Of a DNA stretch of 64,000 bases, positions 57,517 to 64,000 are shown piece after piece (position 1 is the stretch's first letter; every line of letters starts with the position of its first letter). The translations under genes were made by a program, and so were the position numbers. The DNA comes from Bacillota bacterium (GTDB taxonomy: Bacteria > Bacillota > Clostridia > Peptostreptococcales > Anaerovoracaceae): contig JAFPXN010000042.1 in NCBI GenBank assembly GCA_017412505.1, positions 1-64,000 on the forward strand, given 5' to 3'. A model generated the notes under the pieces. The model saw nothing but the letters and a program-made list of their open reading frames with translations. It did no database searches and had not been told where the DNA came from.

Positions 57517-58402
57517 AGGTTTAGGTTACTCCCTGAAGCAGGCGCTGCAGCAGATCTTCCGCAACAAAGGTATGGCCATCGCTTCGCTGTTCGCGATCAC
57601 GGCCATGCTGCTCATCCTGGGTCTGTTCTTCTTCCTGACGGTCAACGTCAACTTCATCACCGAAGAGATCAAGGACCAGTTCGACACGATCGAAGTGTTC
57701 CTGCAGGACGACCAGACGGAAGCGCAGGCGGACGTCATCCGCACCAGCCTTTCCAAATTGCCCGGCGTCGAAAGCGTCGAGTACATCGACAAAGCCCGGG
57801 CTATGGAGGAATTCAAGGTCCGTTGGGGCGACAACGCCTACCTGCTGGACGGCCTGTCCACGAACCCGCTGCCGAATTCTCTGCGGGTCACGCTGACGGA
57901 TCTGAACGAGGGCGACGTCGTCGCGGAAGTCAGCCGCAACATGACCGGCGTCGAAGACGTCCGGTATTACCAGACCGAGGTCAACAAGATCCTGAAGGTC
58001 TCCGAGGGCATCCAGAAAGGCGCTCTCGTGGTCATCGCCTTCCTGATCATCGTCTCCGTCGTCGTCGTGTCGAATACGGTCAAACTGACGGTCATGGCGC
58101 GGCAGGAGGAGATCCGCATCATGAAATACGTGGGCGCGACGAACTGGTTCATCCGGGGTCCGCTCATTCTGGAAGGTATGTTCATCGGCCTCATCGCGTC
58201 GCTGATCGCGCTGGGCTGCACCTGGGCGATCTACGCCAGACTCATGGACGCGTTCGGCCAGCAGGCCATGATCCTGCTGTCGTCCAGTCTCGTGGAAACG
58301 CAGTTCATGATGATCAACCTCACTTGGATCTACGTAGCGCTGGGCATCAGCATCGGCGCGTTCGGATCCATCCTCTCCATGAGGAGATTCCTGCAGGCAT
58401 AG
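57509..58402 (+). CDS. ftsX: Cell division protein FtsX
   Basis: 297 aa with four membrane helices. The first (IASLFAITAMLLILGLFFFL) is followed by a large extracellular domain (residues about 50-165) that senses or binds the hydrolase, then three helices at the C-terminal end with MARQEEIRIMKYVGATNWFI, the typical FtsX cytoplasmic loop. It transmits FtsE ATP use across the membrane to the wall enzyme. The M23 gene follows after 33 bases. Confidence 0.94.
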   Translation: MFKGLGYSLKQALQQIFRNKGMAIASLFAITAMLLILGLFFFLTVNVNFITEEIKDQFDTIEVFLQDDQTEAQADVIRTSLSKLPGVESVEYIDKARAMEEFKVRWGDNAYLLDGLSTNPLPNSLRVTLTDLNEGDVVAEVSRNMTGVEDVRYYQTEVNKILKVSEGIQKGALVVIAFLIIVSVVVVSNTVKLTVMARQEEIRIMKYVGATNWFIRGPLILEGMFIGLIASLIALGCTWAIYARLMDAFGQQAMILLSSSLVETQFMMINLTWIYVALGISIGAFGSILSMRRFLQA

Positions 58403-58435
58403 CAGACAAAAGGGGAAACAGGGGAAATTCGTTCT

Positions 58436-59614
58436 ATGGATAAGAGAAAACTGACAAAAGGGAAGATACGGGCAAAGGTGACGCTGTGGAGCATCGCTCT
58501 TGCCATGGTTGCCGCCGTCATGCTCACCCCGTTTGCCAAAGCGGCGACGATCGACGACTGGCAGAACCAGCTGAACAACAAGAATAAGCAGAAGGAGCAG
58601 ATCCAGGAGGAACTCAACCAAAGCAAGAAGGACCTCGAAACGGCAGAAAAAGAACTGAACGCGCTGGATCAGAAGATCTACCAGGCCGGAGTCGAACTCA
58701 ACCAGCTGACAGGCGAATTAAACGAAACAAAGGCGGAGATCGTCAAGGGCCTGGAAGAGCTGGAACAGCTGAAAAAGGATATCGAAAAGCAGAACGACGA
58801 CCTGAACGCGCGTCTGCGCAGCATGTATAAAAACGGCGACGTGGGCATGCTGTCCGTCGTGTTCGGGAGCAGCAGCATGTCGGACGTTCTGACGAATATG
58901 GATATGGTGCAGCGCATCTACAGTGCGGACGCAGAGCTTCTGAAAAGCATCCAGGAGCAGTACGACCTGGTCGACGCGCAGAACCGTAAGCTGGAAGCGC
59001 TCAAGGTGCAGCTGGAAGAGCAGCAGGCAGTGATCGCAGAGAAGAAGAGCGCGTTAGAAGCAGACGAGGCAGAAGCCAGAGCGCGGCGGAACGCCCTTCA
59101 GGCAGATGCGGATTCTCTGCAGAAGCAGTACGACGCGGTCAAGAAAGAAGCCGACTCCATCAGCGAGACCATCAAGGTGCTGCAGAGCCAGAACACGCAG
59201 TACATCGGCGGCGCCATGTGCTGGCCTTCCCAGGCGAGCACGCGCATCACGTCTCCGTTCGGCTGGCGCTATCTGTCTCTGCTGGGCGGCCGCAACTACC
59301 ACACCGGCGTCGATATCGGCGCGGCGGGCGGCACGAATATCCTGGCTGCGAACTCCGGCAAGGTCATCAAGGCCGGCTGGAACAACTCCTACGGCTACAT
59401 GGTCATGGTCGACCACGGCGGCGGCATCGTCACGTTGTACGCCCACTCCAGCAAGCTGCTGGTCAAGACGGGCGACGTGGTGACGAGAGGCCAGGCGATC
59501 GCCCTGATCGGTTCCACCGGTATGTCCACAGGCAACCACCTGCATTTTGAAGTCCGGGTCAACGGCAAGTACCAGAACCCGCTGAACTATATCACTCCAT
59601 CGGTACGCAACTGA
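58436..59614 (+). CDS. Coiled-coil M23 peptidase, probable FtsEX-activated wall hydrolase
   Basis: 392 aa. A signal peptide (TLWSIALAMVAAVMLTPFAKA) precedes a long coiled coil, about residues 38-255, as in EnvC/PcsB-type proteins, and an M23 zinc endopeptidase domain. Zinc ligands: His289 and Asp293 (HTGVD) and His370 (HLHF, with His368 as general base). All catalytic residues are present, so it may cut peptidoglycan itself, unlike E. coli EnvC, which is inactive and only an activator. It follows ftsEX directly, the usual partner position. Its stop overlaps recJ by one base. Confidence 0.92.
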   Translation: MDKRKLTKGKIRAKVTLWSIALAMVAAVMLTPFAKAATIDDWQNQLNNKNKQKEQIQEELNQSKKDLETAEKELNALDQKIYQAGVELNQLTGELNETKAEIVKGLEELEQLKKDIEKQNDDLNARLRSMYKNGDVGMLSVVFGSSSMSDVLTNMDMVQRIYSADAELLKSIQEQYDLVDAQNRKLEALKVQLEEQQAVIAEKKSALEADEAEARARRNALQADADSLQKQYDAVKKEADSISETIKVLQSQNTQYIGGAMCWPSQASTRITSPFGWRYLSLLGGRNYHTGVDIGAAGGTNILAANSGKVIKAGWNNSYGYMVMVDHGGGIVTLYAHSSKLLVKTGDVVTRGQAIALIGSTGMSTGNHLHFEVRVNGKYQNPLNYITPSVRN

Positions 59615-61350
59615 TGAGCACCTGGATCTATCAACAGAAAAGAAATACGCCCGCATGGGGACCCGCAGGGGTCCCTGCTGCGGTGATGGACATCCTCGGC
59701 CGCAGAGGGGTAAGCACCCCCGGGCAGGCTGAGGATTTTCTTGCGGAATCGCCGAAATGCACCTACGACCCTGCGTTGATGCCGGATCTGCAGCAGGCAG
59801 CGGAAGTTTTGCTTGCTGCGGCGGAAGCGGGAAAGCACATCTGCATCTACGGCGATTATGACGCGGACGGGGTCACGTCGACAGCGCTGCTGTACAGCGT
59901 GCTGAAGAAACTGACGGACCGCGTGAGTTTTTACGTGCCTTCCCGCTTCACGGACGGCTATGGCCTGAACAAGGACGCGGTCGGCCGCATCGCGAAGGCC
60001 GGCGCGCAGCTGCTGATCACCGTGGACTGCGGCAGCACGAACCGCGAAGAAGTGGAAGAAGCGAAGCGCCTGGGCATGGACGTGATCGTGACGGATCACC
60101 ACGAACTGGAGGCGGGCAAAGAGCCGGACTGTCTGTTCGTGAACGCCAAACGCAGCGACAGCCAATATCCGTTCAGCGGCCTTTCCGGCTGCGGCACCGC
60201 TTTCAAACTGGCGCAGGCGATCCAGCGGCTGCTGGCGTCCCGGGGCGACGACCGTTTTACCCGGCAGGATCTGACGGATCTGCTGGACCTCGTCGCGATC
60301 TCCACCGTGGCGGACGTGGTGCCGCTGCTGGACGAGAACCGCAGCCTGATCAAGTACGGCCTGCGGGTCGTCAATTCCCGCAAGAGAAAAGGCCTGCGCA
60401 TCCTGCTGGAACAGCTGAAACTGGCCGACAAGCAGATCGACGCGGACGACATCGGCTTTATACTGGCGCCCCATATCAATTCCTGCGGGCGCATGGCGAC
60501 AGCGGACGCCGCCGTCAGGCTGCTGGCCGGTATCGAAACGGACGGCTCGCTGGCGGAACTGGCAGCGTTCATGATCGACTGCAACAAGCAGAGGCGGTCT
60601 GCCCAGGACGAGACCAGGGATATCTGCCTGGACGCGATGCAGGGCGGCCGCTGCGGGGACCTGTTCCCCATCATCGAAGCGCCGGGCGCCCACGAGGGCG
60701 TGGCAGGCATCGTAGCCGGCTCTTTGAAGGAGCAGTTCAACCGGCCTGTCTGCATCGTCACCCCCAGCGAAAACGGCCTGATGAAGGGTACGGGGCGCTG
60801 CATCGCGGGGCTCGATCTGCACGGTATGCTCTCGACCTGCGACGATCTGTTCGTGCGCTACGGGGGTCATGCGGGCGCGTGCGGGTTCTCTCTGGAAAGC
60901 GACCGTCTGCCGCTTCTGCGGCAGCGCATGGACGAACGGATGCGGGAGATCCTGGCCAGCCGTCCGGACGCACTGGAGGAGAAACTGCTGATCGAAAAGG
61001 TGCTGGAGCCTGCGGAAAAGACCATGGAATTCGCGGACGCCTTAAAACTGCTCGAGCCTTTCGGCGAGGCAAATCCGAAGCCGCTGTTTGCGCTGGCCGG
61101 CGCAAACGTGTACAATGTGCAGTACATGGGCAGCGAAGGGCAGCACATGCGCTTTACGGCGGTCTGCCCCGACGGGATCGAGATCCCCTGCGTCCTGTTC
61201 CGCCGGGCTGCCGATTACGAAGCGATCCTGAACGGCGCCTCTGCCGTGGACGTGGCAGGAGAACTGGGCATCAACGAATACAACGGCCGCCGCAAACTGC
61301 AGCTGACCGTGAAGGATATCAAGAGGAGCGGATCCAATGATCAAAATTAA
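59614..61350 (+). CDS. recJ: Single-stranded-DNA-specific exonuclease RecJ
   Basis: 578 aa. DHH phosphoesterase motifs: YGDYDADGVTSTALL (motif I), VDCGSTN, VTDHHEL (the DHH motif), then the DHHA1 part GGHAGACGFSL and an OB-like C-terminal domain. It degrades single-stranded DNA 5' to 3' with manganese or magnesium in repair and recombination. It is placed between the wall hydrolase and CtpA by tight overlaps, so co-transcribed with the division genes; this position has no obvious functional reason. Confidence 0.94.
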   Translation: MSTWIYQQKRNTPAWGPAGVPAAVMDILGRRGVSTPGQAEDFLAESPKCTYDPALMPDLQQAAEVLLAAAEAGKHICIYGDYDADGVTSTALLYSVLKKLTDRVSFYVPSRFTDGYGLNKDAVGRIAKAGAQLLITVDCGSTNREEVEEAKRLGMDVIVTDHHELEAGKEPDCLFVNAKRSDSQYPFSGLSGCGTAFKLAQAIQRLLASRGDDRFTRQDLTDLLDLVAISTVADVVPLLDENRSLIKYGLRVVNSRKRKGLRILLEQLKLADKQIDADDIGFILAPHINSCGRMATADAAVRLLAGIETDGSLAELAAFMIDCNKQRRSAQDETRDICLDAMQGGRCGDLFPIIEAPGAHEGVAGIVAGSLKEQFNRPVCIVTPSENGLMKGTGRCIAGLDLHGMLSTCDDLFVRYGGHAGACGFSLESDRLPLLRQRMDERMREILASRPDALEEKLLIEKVLEPAEKTMEFADALKLLEPFGEANPKPLFALAGANVYNVQYMGSEGQHMRFTAVCPDGIEIPCVLFRRAADYEAILNGASAVDVAGELGINEYNGRRKLQLTVKDIKRSGSNDQN

Positions 61351-62548
61351 GAAAGCGACGCTGGTCTTTCTCATCATCCTCGCCGTCGTGTGCGGCGCCG
61401 CCGGACTGTATACGCTGCAGACCACCGGCGCTGCGGCGAAGTTCGGTTTGGGCGGAGGCCACGTCCTGAACGAGGAGCAATATCAGAAATACAGGCATCT
61501 GAGCAAAACGTACAGCAAACTGGACGAATTGAGGGACGATATCCTGCATCGCTACTACGTCGAAGTGGATGAGGAAGCGCTGGAAACGGGCATGCTGAAG
61601 GGCCTGTACGATGGCCTGGGCGATCCGTACTCTTACTATATGACTCCTTCGGAATACGAACAGACGATGATCTCCCTGACCGGCGTCTATTCCGGCGTCG
61701 GCGTAACGATCTCTGCGGGGGATTCCGGCTACGTCGAGGTCGTGACGCCCACCAAGGGCAGTCCCGCCGAAGACGCGGGCATCCGCAAGGGAGACTGGAT
61801 CCTGGCGGTGGACGGCACGGAATACAGCGGGGCGGATCTCGATACCTGCGCCGCGGCGATCCGCGGACCGGAAGGTACCGACGTCACGTTGACCGTTCGC
61901 AGGGGAGACAATCTTTTCGACGTTACGATCACGAGAAAGAAGATCGTTACGCAGACGGTAGAGAGCCGGATGCTGGAAGACGGCATCGGTTATATCGCGA
62001 TCAGCGGGTTCGAGGAAAACACTGCGGGAGATTTCGAGGCGGCTCTCGCGGAGATCGAAGCGCAGGGCGCGACATCGTTCGTGCTGGATCTGCGCGACAA
62101 CGGCGGCGGCCTGGTGGACGCTGCGGTGGCTATCGCGGACGTGCTGCTGGATGAAGGCGTCGTCGCCTATACCGAAGACCACGACGGCAACAAGGATTAC
62201 TACCGGACGTCGCACGGGCGTACGGACCTGCCTTACGTGGTCCTCGTGAACGAAGGCTCCGCTTCGTCCTCCGAGATCCTCTCCGGAGGCATCAAGGACA
62301 ACGGCGGCGGTCCGCTGGTCGGGGTCACGACCTACGGCAAAGGCATCATCCAGTCGGTAGAGCAGCTGACGGACGGCTCCGGCATCAAGATGACGATCCT
62401 GCAGTACTTCTCGCCGAACGGCAGCGTCATCCACAAGCAGGGCATCGAACCCGACTACGTTGTGGAACTCACCGAAGACTGCTTCGACGAGAACGGCGAG
62501 CTGATCAACGATCTCCAGCTGCAGAAGGCGCTGGAGCTGCTGAAATAG
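61337..62548 (+). CDS. S41 C-terminal processing peptidase (CtpA/CtpB type)
   Basis: 403 aa. An N-terminal membrane anchor is followed by a PDZ domain (about residues 115-195, GVGVTISAGDSGYVEVV then GIRKGDWILAVDG). The catalytic pair is Ser310 in NEGSASSSE and Lys335 in TTYGKG, 25 residues apart as in other Ctp proteases. It cleaves proteins at the membrane or wall; in many bacteria Ctp proteases trim wall hydrolases, so the M23 protein is a reasonable target. Overlaps recJ by 14 bases. Confidence 0.93.
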   Translation: MIKIKKATLVFLIILAVVCGAAGLYTLQTTGAAAKFGLGGGHVLNEEQYQKYRHLSKTYSKLDELRDDILHRYYVEVDEEALETGMLKGLYDGLGDPYSYYMTPSEYEQTMISLTGVYSGVGVTISAGDSGYVEVVTPTKGSPAEDAGIRKGDWILAVDGTEYSGADLDTCAAAIRGPEGTDVTLTVRRGDNLFDVTITRKKIVTQTVESRMLEDGIGYIAISGFEENTAGDFEAALAEIEAQGATSFVLDLRDNGGGLVDAAVAIADVLLDEGVVAYTEDHDGNKDYYRTSHGRTDLPYVVLVNEGSASSSEILSGGIKDNGGGPLVGVTTYGKGIIQSVEQLTDGSGIKMTILQYFSPNGSVIHKQGIEPDYVVELTEDCFDENGELINDLQLQKALELLK

Positions 62549-62578
62549 AAGACATGTACATTTAGTTCGGAGGAGCAT

Positions 62579-63217
62579 ATGAGCAAAAAGATCGTGGCGG
62601 TCAACGCAAGCCCCCGGAAAGGCTGGAACACGGACACCATCGTAACGGAAGCTGCAAAGGGCGCAGAGAGCGCCGGCGCCGTCGTGGAAAAGTTCGACCT
62701 GTTTAAATTGGAGAAGTACACGGGATGCATCTCGTGCTTCGGCTGCAAGAAGGAAAAATTCAAGGGGCACTGCATCTGCAGAGACGGGCTGACCCCGGTA
62801 TTGGACGCGATCCGCAAAGCGGACGGACTCATCATCGGGTCACCGAATTATCTGAGCGAGCTGAGCGCCTCTTTCCGAGCGCTGTACGAGCGGCTCATCT
62901 TCCAGAACCTGACGTACAACATGGAGAATCCCTGCTGCAACGAGCGGCCCATTCCCGTTCTGCTGGTGATGACCAGCAATGCGCCGGAAGGCATGTACGC
63001 GCCGCTGGTGAACAACTACCAGCAGACGCTCAGCCGTTTCGTCGGCCCCACGCAGGTCTTCGTAAGCGGCGATACGCTGCAGCTGAAGGATTACAGCAAG
63101 ACCGACTGGCCCTGGTCTTTGTTCGACCCGACGGCCAAGCAGCAGCGCCACGATACCGTGTTCCCGCAGGAATGCCAAAAGGCCTTCGAACTGGGCGCGG
63201 AGATGGGCAGAGAATAG
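62579..63217 (+). CDS. Flavodoxin-fold NAD(P)H-dependent oxidoreductase
   Basis: 212 aa. VNASPRKGWNTDTIVTEAAK is the FMN loop; IIGSPNYLSELSASFRALYE is the second flavin contact. YTGCISCFGCKKEKFKGHC carries four Cys and may bind an iron-sulfur cluster as in iron-sulfur flavoproteins. A role in electron transfer or quinone reduction is expected. Start supported by GGAGGAG. The YciI-like gene follows after 25 bases. Confidence 0.88.
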   Translation: MSKKIVAVNASPRKGWNTDTIVTEAAKGAESAGAVVEKFDLFKLEKYTGCISCFGCKKEKFKGHCICRDGLTPVLDAIRKADGLIIGSPNYLSELSASFRALYERLIFQNLTYNMENPCCNERPIPVLLVMTSNAPEGMYAPLVNNYQQTLSRFVGPTQVFVSGDTLQLKDYSKTDWPWSLFDPTAKQQRHDTVFPQECQKAFELGAEMGRE

Positions 63218-63242
63218 CAGGAAGAGAAAGGCAGGTAGCTCC

Positions 63243-63551
63243 ATGAATTTTTTGATCGTCGCATACGACGGAAAGGATGAAAACGCGCTCGAGCGGCGCA
63301 TGAGTGTCCGGGAGAAGCATTTCGCAAACGTCATGAAGATCCAGGAGAAGGGCCACGTGTACTGCGCCGGCGGCATTACGAATGAGGCCGGGCAGCTGGT
63401 CGGCTCCATGCTGGTCGTCTCGTTTGACACCAGAGAACAGCTGGACGAGTATCTGAAGACCGAACCTTACGTTGTCAACAATGTCTGGCAGGACATCCGC
63501 ATCGATACCTGCAACGTGGCGATCAAGGACGATGTGCTGATCACGAAATAA
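63243..63551 (+). CDS. YciI-family protein
   Basis: 102 aa. The ferredoxin-like alpha/beta fold of YciI: MNFLIVAYDGKDENALERRM, then REKHFANVMKIQEKG and AGQLVGSMLVVSFDTREQLDEY, DPYVVNNVW-like segment (EPYVVNNVWQDI). The conserved His (REKHF) and Asp are present. Function of the family is uncertain, related to dehalogenase-like or muconolactone isomerase folds. Start supported by AAAGGCAGG. Confidence 0.88.
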   Translation: MNFLIVAYDGKDENALERRMSVREKHFANVMKIQEKGHVYCAGGITNEAGQLVGSMLVVSFDTREQLDEYLKTEPYVVNNVWQDIRIDTCNVAIKDDVLITK

Positions 63552-63560
63552 ATGGAAACG

Positions 63561-63592
63561 AAAAGGGCGAAGCGGGAGCTTCGTCCTTTTTA
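63561..63592 (+). terminator. Terminator of the flavoprotein-YciI unit
   Basis: GGGCGAAGC (63565-63573) pairs with GCTTCGTCC (63578-63586) with A-run before and T-run after. Confidence 0.88.
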
Positions 63593-63602
63593 GATGATGC
63601 AG

Positions 63603-63608
63603 TATAAT
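63603..63608 (+). promoter_or_regulatory. -10 element of the GrpB-family gene
   Basis: TATAAT, 40 bases before the start codon; the -35 is weak and falls on the terminator stem. Confidence 0.4.
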
Positions 63609-63647
63609 GGAGATGTCAGAAAATCGGGATTTATAAAGGCCTTTGGC

Positions 63648-64000
63648 ATGGGAAAAGATTTATCTAAAATGACATTGGAAGAGTTATGGGCATTGTTTCC
63701 CATCTTTCTTGTGCCGCACGATGATCGGTGGAAAGATAGCTTCAATGAGATCAGGCAAACGCTGACCGGTCTTTTAGCTGCTCAGCCTGTTGTGCGGATC
63801 AGTCATATCGGAAGCACCGCCATTCAGGGAATATGGGCTAAAAATATTGTTGATGTGATGATTGAGATTCCTCAAAGCGCTGACATGAAAGATATAGCAC
63901 AACTATTGGAACAGAGCGGTTTTACCGTCATGTACGCCGAGGCAAACCGGATTTCACTTAATAAGGGATATACTGAAAACGGATTTGCGGATAAAGTATA
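63648..64000 (+). CDS. GrpB-family nucleotidyltransferase-like protein, N-terminal part
   Basis: The gene is cut by the right edge, with about 117 codons visible. It starts MGKDLSKMTLEELWALFPIF and contains ISHIGSTAIQGIWAKNIVDV, the GrpB signature (related to nucleotidyltransferases, with GST and DV residues). The ATG at 63648 is preferred as it matches the usual GrpB start; the ORF is open from 63594 but those ATGs lack a ribosome site. GC content is clearly lower than in neighbours, suggesting recent acquisition. Function of GrpB proteins is not well known. Confidence 0.82.
   Translation, partial: MGKDLSKMTLEELWALFPIFLVPHDDRWKDSFNEIRQTLTGLLAAQPVVRISHIGSTAIQGIWAKNIVDVMIEIPQSADMKDIAQLLEQSGFTVMYAEANRISLNKGYTENGFADKV

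Noticed and set aside
1..64000. CRISPR arrays, complete insertion sequences, prophage or secondary-metabolite clusters
   Set aside because: No regular spacer-repeat pattern, transposase, phage structural gene or large synthase gene was seen anywhere in the window.

Overview
The window is about 60% GC and fits an anaerobic, Gram-positive-type bacterium of the Clostridia (Bacillota). The evidence is rubredoxin-first rubrerythrin, ferredoxin-dependent indolepyruvate oxidoreductase (iorAB), radical-free iron-sulfur aldo/keto reductase, lipoproteins with clostridial-style signal peptides, strong AGGAGG ribosome sites, and a teichoic-acid-type TagA/CsaB cell-wall polymer cluster. I cannot name family or genus from sequence alone. 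No rRNA, complete tRNA, IS element or CRISPR array was found.

Layout. 1-521: the right end of an integrated mobile element (5' part of a ParB-like gene, two leftward terminators) that stops against a 3' fragment of tRNA-Ala(CGC), the likely attachment site. 558-4198: small stress/regulatory genes, including an SdpR/SdpI-like autorepressor-immunity pair with two clear operators. 4382-7157: a heme/cobalamin/siderophore-type ABC importer operon. 7309-10630: sodium:solute symporter, amidohydrolase and XdhC-like protein. 10688-16990: a divergent aromatic/2-oxoacid module. Leftward runs a TrpR-family regulator, iorA, iorB, phenylacetate-CoA ligase and an ACT protein; rightward runs an AMP-forming acyl-CoA synthetase. 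Three matching palindromes sit over both promoters. 17086-20116: aldo/keto reductase, nucleoside hydrolase and ribokinase.

20117-22697: an AT-richer island with a nuclease-fold-like orphan, then a nitroreductase, a DUF212 membrane protein and a probable 80-nt small RNA with its own promoter and terminator. 22937-28889: rubrerythrin, alanine racemase, methionine gamma-lyase-type enzyme, PucR-type regulator, HAD phosphatase and TrmO. 28968-34158: flavodoxin-like protein; an aminotransferase-FAH hydrolase-SDR operon facing a LysR regulator; a YgjV-like protein. 34189-39619: an oligopeptide-type ABC importer operon led by a small ModA-like lipoprotein. 39787-43471: a heterodimeric ABC exporter.

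44313-55975: a cell-surface polysaccharide operon (phosphodiester glycosidase, GT4-CsaB fusion, second glycosyltransferase, DUF4330, O-antigen-ligase-type polymerase, UDP-ManNAc dehydrogenase, TagA transferase, two-part transketolase). It most likely builds a ManNAc-containing, pyruvylated secondary wall polymer. 56032-62548: an FtsE-FtsX-M23 hydrolase-RecJ-CtpA division/wall cluster. 62579-64000: flavodoxin-like protein, YciI-like protein and the start of a GrpB-family gene.

Dispersed GGGGAC/GTCCCC palindromes mark several intergenic gaps between 10.6 and 34.2 kb. The most interesting regulatory signals are the three-palindrome switch at 15160-15298 and the small RNA at 22398-22513.
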